Source: Sitta carolinensis
Lineage: Eukaryota > Chordata > Aves > Passeriformes > Sittidae
Assembly (NCBI GenBank): GCA_032173965.1
Contig: JAVUNC010000006.1
Coordinates: 34,443,870 to 34,507,869, forward strand
DNA length: 64,000 nucleotides
Reading direction: 5' to 3'
The notes below the pieces were generated by a model, which saw nothing but the letters and a program-made list of their open reading frames with translations, ran no database searches and was not told where the DNA came from. Of this stretch, positions 1 through 12,731 are shown piece after piece. Positions within the stretch are counted from its first letter, which is position 1, and the number at the start of each line of letters is the position of its first letter. Position numbers and translations under genes: made by a program.

Positions 1-3000
1 GGCAGGAGCAGTAGCTACAATGCAGTCCTCCTTCGCTTCATCCCAGGCCAGCAGCTAGCCCTGGGAGGCCAACACAGAGCCCCTTGCTTTGTTTCCACAG
101 CACCTGAGCCCTCTCCTCAAGTTGCAGACCTGCCTAGGTGCCAGGGGTTCAGCTGTGATCTGGAGAGCAGACAGCCACCTGGCCATGAAGGTGACAAATG
201 GGGCAGCAAACGGCTGCCAGGTGTGGCCATTTTTCTCTTCATTCTGTCAGATGTGAACAAGAAGTTAACAGCTTAATACATCACACTTGAGCCCATCAGC
301 CAGTCTCTTGCCTTTTCAGAAAAGTGGAGGAAATAGATTGGTTTTAATACCCTCTTTATTTTGAAGGTTCAGGACACCAACAGTAACCAGAACTCTTGTT
401 ATCACATAGTTTCAATCCATAACAGGATACTGGATATTCAAGGGGAAAGAACCCAAAAGCTTGGACTGCAGGTTAGCAGCTGACCCTATTAATAGCTGCA
501 TCAAATTCCTGTTTATTTAGTGGCCTTTTTTTTTAAGGGAAAACAGAGCTCATCCCTGCTACCCCAATTGCAAGAAGACTGGAAGGGGCTGCATGAAAAT
601 GTGTCAGCCTGGGTCCCTCCTGTGCTTCTTGCAGAAAGGAAAGGAAGATATTAATGCAGATGATTTTGTTACATAAATACATGTTGTATCAGGGCCATTT
701 TTAGCGTTTGTGGGGGTGTGAAGAACTTCTTCAAGCTGCGTATCTATTTCATAGGATTCAGCTGAACTGAGGAAAAGGACATAGAGTTTTAAGGTAAACT
801 ATCAAGATACATTTATTTAAGCCCACACAATTCTGTACAGAGCTCCACATGACAGAAACAATATTTCACTAGCATGTCTCTGGCCTCAGTAGTGCTTTTT
901 AATGTTTTGTAACTCAAAGACCTCTTAATATAATTGGATAAAATTAAAGAAAAAATGTGTCATCAAATTTCAAATATTGTGTCTGCCATTTGTCCTCAGA
1001 GAGTTTCAGTTTCTTTAAATTCCAAAGGCTACAACACTTAATTAAAATGAAATTTTAAAATCCAAAAATCTAATTTTTAATTTAATCTCAAAGTAATTTA
1101 AACTTCAAACAGATAATTTTCTTGCCAGGAAGGAGCCCATTTTTTAACAAAAAATAAAATCTGGGAATAATTTCATGAATCAGGTTCATAAAATACAGAA
1201 ATGCTCTTGATTTCTGAACAGTTTTCTGTCATCCCTTCCACTTCAGCTCCATGTCCCATTCATCCTTGAGAGGTACATGGGGCTCACTTCCCCCTTCCTG
1301 ATGTGTTCATACAGATGACAGAGAGTGACCTGTGACTCTCAACAGAGCTGTGACAGCTGGGAACATCTTACACCCAGCCTAAAAATGGGCCCAGGTTTAG
1401 CTGTGGATGTAGGCTCAGGGTGGCTGGGGCTGGCATGGGCAGAACCAGATTTTCCCCTCCTTGCACACTGAAAGTGCCCAGCTCCCACCGCAGCAAGGAG
1501 ATCCTCTCAGGGGCTTTGGCTGCAAATGTTTCCAAAAAAGAATTTTCTCATATTATCTCAGTGGCCACCTGAGAACGTTTTCCTTCTGGAACGCAGTTTT
1601 AGGGAACTGTGTTTTACCTACAGGAAGGCATTGCCAAAGGGAAATTTTCATGGGATTAACTAATGCTACATTTTTTGTTTCTCATGCTACAAAAAAATCT
1701 GGTAGGTTTTTTAATTAATTTAAATTTATTTTTTTTACAAAAAGGACATAAAAAGCTAAGGTTTATAAATCATCTGATCTTGGTAATATGGTTAATTTCC
1801 ACACAGTGCCTACACTCTGTTTCTCAGAGCTCGCCACACCTCAGAGCTCTGCAATCCACTCGGCAGATCCCAGACTGGCCACAGTTAGCTACAATGGGTT
1901 CAAAAAAGAGAAGAAGGTTAAGGAGGAGAAAGGTTACCTAAATATGCCTTGTTTAATATTTTGCACATCCATGCCAGCCTTGATCCAGAGTACTTTAAAA
2001 ACATGGTAAAGAATGTCAGTCTTATTTAATAAAATTGGGCAGAGAGAGGAGTCCACATTTTGGGCACTTTGCCATTTTGGAACTCAACTTTTGTGCCACA
2101 GGGGTCAAGTTTCTCAAACCAGCATTTTAAATTCATTCTGAATCTGCTGCCACCTGTGAATTACTGTTCTAAAAGATTAATTAAAGTCATCCTCTGAACT
2201 GGTGGTTTAAGTGGAAAAGAAGTCTTGAATTAATTTCACTGGTTACAATAGTCCTTTTTGGTGATACAATGACAAGGAAGACTCAGCCTCCCACTGGGCC
2301 CCATATTCACTCCTCAATACTTCATTTGCTCATTCTGTTGATGACTTTATCTCAAATATATTTTGAAGACACTAAACTCCATATGAAAATCTATCCTGCT
2401 GGGAAGGGAAGAAAGGTTTAACATTATTGCCCAGCATTCATCAAAGACAAGATAAATGCAATACATCATGATGATAAAGATTTCTGGGTGACCTCTTAGG
2501 CTTTAGAGTACAACTTTGGTAACAGTGTGGGAGGAGATTCAGGAATTCAGGAAGACTTCAGAGAGGTCAGGTTCTGTGGGGATCAATAAAGTTGCTAAAA
2601 GTGTCCTTTACACAGGCTGGCTGCCCACAGCCATGGCCTTTTATTTCTGGAGCAGGAAATAAAAATATTTGGCATATGCACCTTGAGCAAAGAGTAAAAT
2701 TCATTTGCAGTAATAACGCCTTCAACATGAAAGAAATAAAACAACAGAAGTCTCATCATTAAGAACACTTGAATCTGGTTCAAAATGAGATACACACTGG
2801 AAAGAGACATCCAGCACCAGCTACAAGGACAGCTGAATGGAGAAAATAATACAGAGACAGAAACTTTTTGTTTCCATTAGAAACACAGAATATCTCCAAA
2901 ATGTTTGTTTACTCTAACTGCTCGCAACACGATAATACCACAAAAGAACTTTTCAGTGTATGACAGCTGAGAGTTGAGAAGTTGCAAAACCCAAACCTCA

Positions 3001-5559
3001 CAAAATGACTCACTGGGGCAAGTAGGTTAAAATTAACAAGACCTGTAAACAACGAAACAAATGAAATAATCCTCTTAGGCTGACACTCTGCATTACAAAA
3101 GAGAAAGTAAGGAAAATATGGAATGGAAGGAAAATGCAGTTCAATGTCTGCAGCATGAGGCTAGGAAGCAGGAAGAGATCAGCCTGGGATTTTGTGAAGA
3201 TTTCACTGAATTCGGTATCTGCAGCAGCAGTCCCAGCTCAGACACAATGCCCCTGGTTCTGCTGGGTGCCACCACTGTGGTATCACCAGTGCATCAGGCA
3301 CCTCACCAAAGTACTTCTGCAGTCACAGCAGTTGTGGACATTCTGAAGGGTAAATCAACACAGCTAAAATCTGCATAAAACTACCTATAAGTGTACAGCC
3401 TCTTATCTTCCACCTAACGAAGGTGCTTCAGTTAGAACCTTTGAAGCTTTTGTCCCCTCTCTAAGTAAGAAAGAGAAGTAGAATACTTCAGGAGGTGGCT
3501 TTGGCTGTGTTTTCAAGGGGCATTTTTTGCTGGTAGCTAAAGCAATGTAATCTTCACCCCCCTCCCATGCACATCAGCACAGGTAGGTAGTTGGCAGTGG
3601 AGTGATGTTGTGAAATGGGTTACAAGAAAACTAAAATAAACCCAACCAGCCAACTAACACACCAACCAAATAAACCCCACAGAAGATAAGCCTACAGTTT
3701 AGTGGGAGAAACAGGTAGTGACCTGCTAATGAGACCATTTGATCTCCAGAGACATGCTCATCCTCATGGGATGACCTGTACTCAACTTCCTTCTCTCATC
3801 CTTACAAGGAGAGAGAAAAAAAAGGTTGATTTTACTACGTTAGCTCTTTTTCAACAGATGCAGTGGACTATATTTTGTTCCTGTAAAGCTACTGCCAGCC
3901 AAGGCTATATTTGTACTAATGTGCTGCTTTGTTCACAGCACTGTACAAGAAGTTACATTATAAGGACAAAGACACAGTATTTATTCAATCACTCTAATAC
4001 ATTGCATTCCTACTCTGTGATGTTTCAATATACTCACACAGAAGTTTAGAACTGAAAGCTTCCTTAGATAAGTATCTTCCATATTCCTTTCCTCATGTAA
4101 CTATATTAGACCCATACCCTAAATGATTTATAGATATAATACACATTATATATATATATATGTATAAGTATATATATTTATACATATATATATATATGTA
4201 TAAATATGTATTATGCTTTTTTGCTAGTGCTGTACATGGTTGCATGCACACATCTTTGCCTACTCAAATGGGACCTGCAGCCTATCTGTATTTGTTAAAT
4301 CTTGCCTAACTCTATTTGATAAATGCTCCCTTTAAAATCTTTCCTCTATAACATGAAAAGTCAATGCCCTAATTTTAAGTTGCCCTTTGAAAGCGAGCCA
4401 GTATTCAGATGGATATTGACTCTGGGCCTGCTGGTTGTTCTACAGCAGTGTTTGGAAGGCTGCTGTTCTAATGAATGTGCTAACATTTGATACACACACT
4501 AAGAAAATCAATAGCACTATTTTTAAAAAGGCATGTGGCTTTACTAAGTACACTGTCACTACCCCGTTGTGCAAAATTTACTAGAAACCTCCCTATATGA
4601 CTAAATTGCTGCATCTGGTTCATTTCTCTACTTGCCTGCTAGGATGCATAATATCAGATTTCAAGGACATCCAAAGTCATCCTCTGAAGCAGAAAAAATA
4701 TGATTATTTAAGTTTGAAGTGTATGTGGCAGTCAGTACCTGAAACTCTCATGCAAGAGTCAGTTTTTCCTCATTTCTGCCCTGCTGTTTGCACATAAGAC
4801 ACCTAGGGGACCCAGCGGTTTTCACATCAGAAATTCCTGCTTCTGTGGTTTCTGAATGAATTGGTTAACTATGGGCAGAGAATAAAATGGTTTTATAATC
4901 ACTGTTGAATAAATTAGTCCCTGCTCTTTAGTTCCTTGTCTTCACTAGGCAAATGCACTGCAAAATTCTTGACTCTCAGCCTTAGATCTGCTTCAGCCCA
5001 TTTAAATCACCTTGTTTTTCCAAGCAGCTACTGAAAATATCCAGTCCAGGCGAGTGAATAAGCTAAAAACCTGTAAGGGAAAGGAATATTTTTAAGAAGA
5101 AAACTCAGATGAAATCCAAATGCAGTATGTATTCAAGGCCTTCTAGTCACACTGACTTAATTCTAGATCTGGAAATGCATCTTCTCCTTAAGGAACTCAT
5201 TCATATTTAGTCCACCAAAGAAGCCAAGAGATAAGGCAAGATAGAAGATCAAACAGGTAAAATCTAATAATACATTCAACTATATTTTCAGTCTCTGAAA
5301 AGTTTCAAAATTTAGGAATGTAAAAGTATGTGAATCAATCAAAATTATTTACTTTCATCATTTGACTCTTCAAGGCTAGTTAATTGCCAAAACATGGCAC
5401 CAGCCTCATCAGAAGGAATTGAGATTTCTTCATATGCATTTGTATATGCCTGTAGTAGACATAGGCTAGCTGAGAAAGGAGCCAAGCAACTTCACCAGAG
5501 GAAAAATTTAGATTTTTCATGCAGTCCTCATGTGCCAAAAGATGAGCTGGTGACCTTGC
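1..5559. other. Intergenic, no gene recognised
   Basis: AT-rich sequence with short chance open frames only. The TA inverted repeat near 4150 is the only structured element seen. If gene order is as in human, TTC7B would lie to the left in convergent orientation, but none of its exons was recognised. Confidence 0.6.
4147..4198. repeat. TA-rich repeat forming a long inverted repeat
   Basis: (TA)n with an arm ending TATGTATA (4148-4166) and a matching arm beginning TATACATA (4179-4197), with a 12-nt spacer. The 19-bp arms are perfectly complementary, so the tract could extrude as a cruciform. Confidence 0.8.
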
Positions 5560-5641
5560 TCAAGAGACCTTTCGTTGGAACTCAGGAAAAAAAAAAGGAG
5601 AGTTTATGACTTAGGTCTTTCTCAACTTAAATGATTCTATG
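5560..5641 (+). mobile_element. Probable CR1 fragment with internal deletion
   Basis: The end AGGTCTTTCTCAACTTAAATGATTCTATGA is CR1 tail (spread over 5612-5641). Just before it, AAAGGAGAGTTTATGAC (5595-5611) resembles an interior ORF2 segment that is normally far from the tail. This suggests an internally deleted copy. The 5' limit is uncertain; sequence from about 5390 may belong to it. Confidence 0.5.
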
Positions 5642-5718
5642 AGTCTCTGATTTAAAGTAAAAAAAGTTTCTTTTTTCTTCTAGTTTGAGCAAGAAATGAC
5701 CATGATAGAAAATATATT

Positions 5719-5745
5719 ACTTTTTTTTTTTAAAAAAAAAAAAGT
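5719..5745. repeat. T-run joined to A-run (T11/A12 palindrome)
   Basis: AC followed by about 11 T, then about 12 A and GT, a nearly perfect self-complementary A/T tract. It has no recognised function. Confidence 0.75.
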
Positions 5746-6450
5746 TACCATATATAATTTCAACACTAGGGCTCCAAAGGAAAAAAAAAAGCACTGAAAT
5801 AGTCATATAGCATATGGTATCCTTCCGAAGTCCTGTAGGACTGATACAGAAAAGATAGAATATTCCTAGCAGAGATTCAGAGGATATTTGCCAAATGGAA
5901 TATTTGGTAATTCAAAGAATATTTTTCCCCCCAGTGAATAATTAGACAGGGAAACTCATTGTCACAGGTTGTTATTCATGTGGAGAATAGGATCAAAGTG
6001 CAGATTCAAGGGAAGAATAGGCACTTTAATGGGTTAAAAGTACATCATAAGTACAAACTCAAATACAAATCATGTTCCATGCAGTATATCACCATGGGGG
6101 ATTAGAAGTGAGAATTTCTTGGTGGTAGGTTACTACTGTTGCACTTCTGTGTTTCTTCTTGCTTTGTCCTCCTAGATGCCTGGTGGGCATCCTTACCAGT
6201 CAAAACACCAGGCTATCTAGGTCACAGGCACCAAGTGATTACAGCAGCTCTACCTCTTCAAGACTTTCCTCTCTCTTTTGAGAAGGGGATAAAAGACAGC
6301 ATGGGGAGTTTTCACAAGTGGCACTTGCTCCTCTTACCAGAGCACCGAAAAGCTCTGGGCTGCGCTCTTTTGCGCACAGCACCGCAGGAATAGTCACAGC
6401 ATGTGAGCAAGCCTGGCCACAGCTGCACAGTACCTGTGGCACAGCCCTGC

Positions 6451-6482
6451 ACACAGCCAGCACAGCCAGCACAGCCAGCAGG
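6451..6482 (+). repeat. 9-bp tandem repeat CAGCACAGC
   Basis: About three copies of CACAGCCAG in tandem in a locally GC-rich stretch. It is simple and probably of no gene relevance. Confidence 0.7.
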
Positions 6483-7995
6483 CACACCTGCAGCCTTGTG
6501 GGCAACCCAAAGAGCACCTCTGTGGAAGCCTGGGCTGAAATCTCCTGCCTTGCTGCCAGTGGTGGTGTGCTTAGAGCTGTGATGGCGATGCCCACTGCTG
6601 CAGCAGTCAGCTCTGGCCTGCTGTGATTCTGCCTATCTAAATGTCCTTATCACCAGTTTCAAAAGACACCTAGGATAAAAAAGGAAATGAACTGAATTAC
6701 CCACTTTAGCTGTATATTAGGTGAAGAATTGATCCCAGTGTTCTTAGGCCCCAATGGACTGCTTTAGCTCCACATTCCCTCCTACAGAGACACTATAAAA
6801 TTAGACTAAAGTTGCCTCTATGCATTTGTAAATGTCTTATACTGGAAATGCAGAGAGGAAAAAGACTATTCTGCCCTTCACGCATAAGCAGAATCATGTA
6901 AACAGGAAAGAGTAGGAAGGCAATCTCCGCTACAGGCCTTTCTAATGAAACTGTACTTGTGAAACTACAATCCATAAGAAATAAGCAGAACAGCACAGGA
7001 AACCACCTATAGGTCCACATCTCATTCTGAACCCACATTATTCAGACTAAAACAGTAACCTTATGCAAGAAGTCCAGAGGCTGGTGACTGAAAAGGCACC
7101 ACACACTGCCACCATGTGAGCCATGGTCAATGAAGTGAGGGGAAGCTTGTGGAGGCAGAGCATCCATGAACGTGATGGCAGGATGGAGCAAAAAGGAGGT
7201 CTGCAGAAAAATATATCTGTAGTTCACTGAGCTACCACAAACATTTGCTGAATTCTTCCCCACGCTCTTCTGTCTCATAATATTTAATCTGCCTCACCAA
7301 ACAAAGTTCTTCTCCAAAAAGTCAGGCTGTTACAGATTGTTCTGTGGTCTGGGCATCACACAGGGGTATCTAGCACTCAGGTACTATTTAGCTTCCAGGC
7401 AGGTGTTCATCAGGTCTAACCTGGTAGAATACCAGCGGTTTTTTCTCTTCAGCTGACATACCTTCCCACATACGGGAGATTTAAATGCCCACATTTTTGC
7501 CTGATCAGTAGACAGTATCACCCCCTGAACATAGGCTCTGCAGACTCTTTGAGATCCTTCTCCTTCCGAGGCAGTTTGTTCAATCATGATTCATTTTAAG
7601 CAGATGATTTCCACCATGCTGGACAATTTCTTCTTTTTTTTTTTTATTAAACGATCCCTCCAACTAAAGGGAATATTTTGGCACCATGCAAAATTTCGTT
7701 ATGTGCATGGCTATGTCCTGAAGGTTGTAACTATCCCTCTGGATTTATGATAATCAAGGATGTTCCAGAAAGGGAAGAACTTCATTATTTATAGGCTCAG
7801 ATTTTTATGAGAAGTACATTAGTGCTGATAAGTGTTTCTCTAAGATCTGATACTTTACCCATTGCTGCAAGAGAACTAATAATACTGGAAGGCATTGATC
7901 TGTCTAACTCAAAATCGTTGATTAAAGCACTAAGAAAATGTCCTTCAGGCTCAGTTAAGACGTTTTGCAGAGTGAAACACCTAATAAACTGTACC

Positions 7996-8314
7996 TAGAG
8001 GAGGCCTACAAGAAAGGTGAAGAGAGACTTTTTACAAATGCATGTCATGATAGGACAAGACTTTTAAAACAAAAAAGGAGAGTTTTAGATTAGATGTTAG
8101 GAGGAAATTCTTTACAGTGAGGATGGTAAAACACTTGAAAAGGTTGCCCAGAGAAGCTGTGGATGCCACATCCCTGGAAGTGTTCAAGGCCAGGTTGGAT
8201 GAGGCTCTGCGCAACCTGGTCTGGTGGAAGGTGTCCCTGTCCATGGCACAGGGGTTAGAACTAGATGATCTTTAAGGTCCCTTTCAACCCAAACCATTCT
8301 ATAATTCTGTGGTA
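7996..8314 (+). mobile_element. CR1 LINE 3'-end fragment
   Basis: This is the 3' end of an avian CR1: it has GGTTGCCCAGAGAAGCTGTG, GTTCAAGGCCAGGTTGGATG and AACTAGATGATCTTTAAGGT, and ends in CCATTCTATAATTCTGTG. It is 5'-truncated and carries no working ORF2. CR1 is a non-LTR retrotransposon of birds and reptiles; 5' truncation is usual for it. Confidence 0.93.
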
Positions 8315-11300
8315 TGAGATAAAAGTAACAGCCATCCAATGCAGTGGGCCAAACTCTGGGCCCAGTGATGGGTTGAGTAGAAGGATTCTTTGGTCAAAAC
8401 CAACATAAGTTAAATGTTTGTCTGCATGCGGGGAAAAACAGCAAAAACTGACCAAAACAAAAATGGGCCATGTTGCAAGAACACCCCCAAGGAGTCAGCA
8501 GGAAGGTCTATGGCTACAGAATACAGGGAAATAGGGGTTGTGAAAATGGCTTGGGTGTTTTTTATTTCTATTGCAATTAGACAAACAAGATTCTGAGGTC
8601 ATCGGCTGTAAAAAAATGCTTTTTAAAAAGATTGAATCTCATCAGAAACTCCTAAAGTTTCCCCCCAAAATTTAAAGGCTCTGAATATTGCTTAGCAACT
8701 CAGAGGTTTTATGGTGCCAAAAGAATACCTGGTCACATACTCCTGCCTATGTTAGAGGTACTTCTAGCTGGCAGCCATTCCCTGGGTATCTGATGGTGAA
8801 ACAGCTGCCAGTGTAGGATACCAGCCTGTTGTTAGGTCCTGTGGGATTACCAGAGCATGGGCTGCATCAGAGTGAGCAGCATGACAGCACACATCTTGTT
8901 CCACAGGCCGGTTGTGGAATACAAAATCTACAGGAAGAAAAGAAAGGCCCTGGGTTTGTTGTATGTGAGATGTTTTAATTTGCTCAAATGTAAGTGACAG
9001 ACACTTTGGAAGTTTCCACTTTATATTCTGCTTTCATTTAATTAGTATTAATTTATCCTTCTAACAAGGGAAAACACACAGAATGCTGATCAAGAGAAGA
9101 AAACTGCAATAGTTCTAATAGTCCCCTTCATTCAGCTGTTAATACTGTACTTAGAAGGGTATGTTTGTAGTGACATATCATCTCTAATGGCCAGGTTTCA
9201 CAGAAAGAAGTTAAATTCATTATTGTGGCAATTAAGGAAAGCTACAGCAGGATCACACACAAGGTGAATTAAGCCACAGGATGCCTTAAATCTGTTCCCC
9301 ATAAAATGTAAGCAACACATGGATGCTGGTTCTTCATCAGCCTGAGCCCATCTAACTGCAGAATCCTCAGGCTTGGGTGTTCTCTGGCCAACATTTGTGA
9401 ATTTGGACATTCCTCTTAGGCCTGCTAAAATTAAAGATGAGTATCTTTCTGCCAGTTAGGCATGCTGAAATGCCAGGCTACTGGAGATGGTTAATGTTGG
9501 AACTGTTTGAGGAAGGAAGCAGGGTCCCATGGCCAGGATGTAAGGAAGAGCATGACCAAGGCAACTAGCTGATACATAGCTGAGGTGCTTGTCAAATTAC
9601 AGCCTAAACAGTGAAAAACAATAGTTTTCTTTCTGTGAAATGAAGGTGCTGATGCCAACTAACAGTGCTGTGGCAACTTTTCAGGTGGCTGCCCATGACC
9701 CAAACATCTGCTACAATAGTGTGATAGAAAAAAAAAGTCACTTGGTCTGACTAGCATCTAAATCATTTTTGTATTAACTTGCCAAACTTCTTGCAAGACA
9801 TGCTCCCTTTTTTCAGAAAAACATTTAGTGGAAGATGAGCAAATCTTTTGCAAGCTGCAAAATACAGTCACTGCAAGGGGACACAAGTGCAGATGAAGTG
9901 ACCAGCACCAGGAAGCATTATACCCCCTGCCAAAGAACCCTTCTTTGTATTTATTATATGTTAAAACACGTTGCTCTCTGCAAGTTCCATTTCAGAGTCT
10001 AGAGGTAGGGGCAGGATTGACTGGCATACTGTTCCAGTGCTGGGGGTATGGTGCAGGAATCCTGACACTGTCTTGCCTCAGACCAGCCCTGCCGAGCATG
10101 GGAGGATTGGATTTCAAAAATGATGGGCACTCACAGCTAGTGCCAATTGCAGGTCAAGGTGCAGCTGCCCTGCAGCTCCTGATACTGGGTCAGGAGGCCA
10201 TCTCCTCCTTCCCTCCAACAAGTGCTATCTGGTCAGCCTCTCCATTTCCAATTAAACAGAATATTCTGTTTACAGTGATGTTCACTACAGCTGCACCTAT
10301 ACTTTGGACCTTTCTGCTCCACAGAAACATGATAGTCATCCCCTAAATGAATCTAACCCCTCAACGGTCTTCCTGGTAGATACAGTATCATCAGCTTTCC
10401 CAAGCAGAAATCAGGTGTTTTGAAATGGAATGTGCTGCCAAGGCATGAGCCACAATGTGCCACAGACATAGAGCAAGGGGAACCAGCCATGCACCAGGAG
10501 GACAAGGACTCTGCTGTGTCACCAGGGCATCACAGCCTCCTACAGCTCCTGCTGCTGTGCCCCAAGGGTCAGCCTCATGCTGGCTCTGCCTGCAGACTTC
10601 AATAAACCTACTGAGATGTTCCAGAATGGGGTTTGCCTTTGATTTGTTCTACCAAATGGATGCAACAGCAACAGAAAAAAATGCACAGAGAGGATTTTCT
10701 GGCCTGTCATCCAAGTAGAAAAGAACAGGAAAAAAGAGAAGGAGAAAGTAGAGTAACAGAGAGGGTCAAAATGAAAGCAAGCAGGGAAGATGAAGTGGGA
10801 ATATACCTTTGATCCTCTGGCCCATGTCCCTCGCTATTTCAGCAACTGTACCATGTAAATCTCAATCTCAGACTTGTCTGACTGCTTCTGAACCCTTCTA
10901 CTTTCATTGGAAAATTATTTTGAAATCTCTCTCCTTTCATGGCGACAATCCTTTTAATTTCCAGCATAATTTTATTCATGGATATATGTCCACATCTTCA
11001 TGTGGAACTTAAGCTATAGTCTTAACTACAGCTTAAGTAGTTGTCCCTGAACTTAACTTCACAGTTCTGGTTTTATGCTTAGTTTAAGCTGTCTCTATGT
11101 CTGACCTGCTGCCAAACACCTGCTAACAAATATATTTACAGATGTGATGTTCCCTGGTCAGAAAGGTGTGCCTCTGCCTAGCAGCTGAATCACACAAACC
11201 CTCTCACAGTCCCTGATTCAGGACCCTGATCCCAAGAACTGGAAGATAGGGCCGTCTTCTGCCAAAGCTTACTCTAGATCACATCCATCCTACCTTAACA

Positions 11301-12540
11301 ACACAACCACCCCCTTCCTTCCCACTCATGACCTGCCTGGTGCACAGAAGGGTATGCAAATGTTGTGCAGGGCTGTTTACAGGACCCAAACTCCCTGTAT
11401 ATGCTGTGACACCAGGGCTGGAGTGATATATACAGCAAAGATACTGCCCAGCCACACACCACCCGGGATCCATGTGTGTGATGAGTCTCACACTGATGAG
11501 GAACACCCCAGCCACATGTTCACATGCAGCAAAGCTACTGAGTTTGCCTGCAAACCCCAGTGAATCTTCAAGGGTTTCTGGACAGCTCGCTCTGGATGGA
11601 AAAGGAGTGTTTTTCCCTTGAAATATCAGAAATCTTCCTCTTAGACTACCTTTGCTTGGTTACAGAAATAAGTATTTCATATGTAAAAATCAGGAAACAA
11701 GTAGGAAGGAAATAATACTGTTTTAGAAAACCCTAAAAATATGAAAATTACTTAATCCTTAGATTCAAGCCATATTAGGGGACCATAAGGATATATAAGT
11801 CCTCTGCTGCCTGGATTATCTGACAGAGTAACAGTCACAAGTACTGCTTGCCAACTGCATACATAAACCTGGTTTATCGCATTCCCAACAAAGCAGATTA
11901 TGTTTTTGTGGTGCCCTTACCCACATGTTCAATCAACAGGACTGCATTACCTTCCTCAGTGACCTTCATATTGCTCTTCCAAATTAAACAGCCGTGCTTT
12001 AGTCCCCAGATCTAGCTGAGGTACTGGCTGCAGTGTGAGTGGTGTGACCTGGGGAGGATCTTCATGGTGACATCAAGGTGAATTATCTCAGAAGAGAGAG
12101 GAACAGCTCAGCAGAAGAGACCTTCACATTGAACCTGCCATGCATGCCCAGGAAGTCTCAGCCACTCGATGAGCTTTGTGCTGCTACAAGTGGCATCAGG
12201 CAACACCAAGAAAGGGAAAACAAAGAGCAGTTTCCACAGTGCTGCTCTAATTAAGCAGTTAATTAGGTGTGAGCTGAGATGCGTGTGTTGCTGCAATCTG
12301 TGTTTGAGGTCCTAGTCCTGGTCAAACAAGGGCTAGGGTGCAAATTTTGGCTCAGTTGGAATGAAGCTGAAAATTTATGATTTAATCTCGCAAGACTTTC
12401 TCCAGTGCTGAAGGACTTTATCAGTTTCACAGGTGATATGAACCTGTTTTTATAGCAACTCATCTTGTTCTCATTTGGCATTTCAAATGCTGTCAAGTCT
12501 GATGGACTTCTGTGTCGCTGTGGGCAATGAACAAACGACA
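8315..12540. other. Intergenic, no gene recognised
   Basis: Unique-looking sequence. A near-perfect 13-bp inverted repeat (ACTTAAGCTATAG / CTACAGCTTAAGT, 11007-11038, 6-nt loop) is the only structure noted. Short open frames look like chance. Confidence 0.6.
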
Positions 12541-12731
12541 TGAGACCTCGTTATAAAAAACTGTATCTGACTCCACTTTATTAAAACAACTGCCCTCCTT
12601 ATATACCTTTTAGAACAGGCCACTCTCATTGGTTAGGAGGGTGCCAGAACTCTTCTAACCATTGGCCCAAACCAAGGGATAGAGACAAGTCCATCCCACA
12701 GAAAAGAATGTAAAACATCACTCTCGTTACA
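12541..12731 (-). mobile_element. Solo retroviral LTR, minus orientation
   Basis: Read on the minus strand, the order is CCAAT (ACCAATGAGAG, about 12622-12632), TATA (GTATATAAGG, about 12598-12607), then AATAAAG polyadenylation signal (about 12578-12584), then a short U5. This is the layout of a retroviral LTR. The likely ends are TG...CA at 12541 and 12731, giving about 190 bp. The flanks (ACGACA and ATAACA) are only a weak candidate target duplication. No primer-binding site or internal genes follow, so it is a solo LTR left by an old endogenous retrovirus. The limits are tentative. Confidence 0.6.

Larger units (their letters stand above)
5642..7995. other. Intergenic, no gene recognised
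   Basis: Holds the T/A palindrome at 5719 and a small GC-richer patch with the 9-bp repeat at about 6350-6620. The two opposite-strand frames there (102 and 118 codons) overlap and resemble no known protein. Confidence 0.6.

Noticed and set aside
1..60. Minus-strand frame beginning AWDEAKEDC at the left edge, considered as an exon
   Set aside because: An in-frame TAG lies just before it, there is no good acceptor site, and it does not match TTC7B as I know it.
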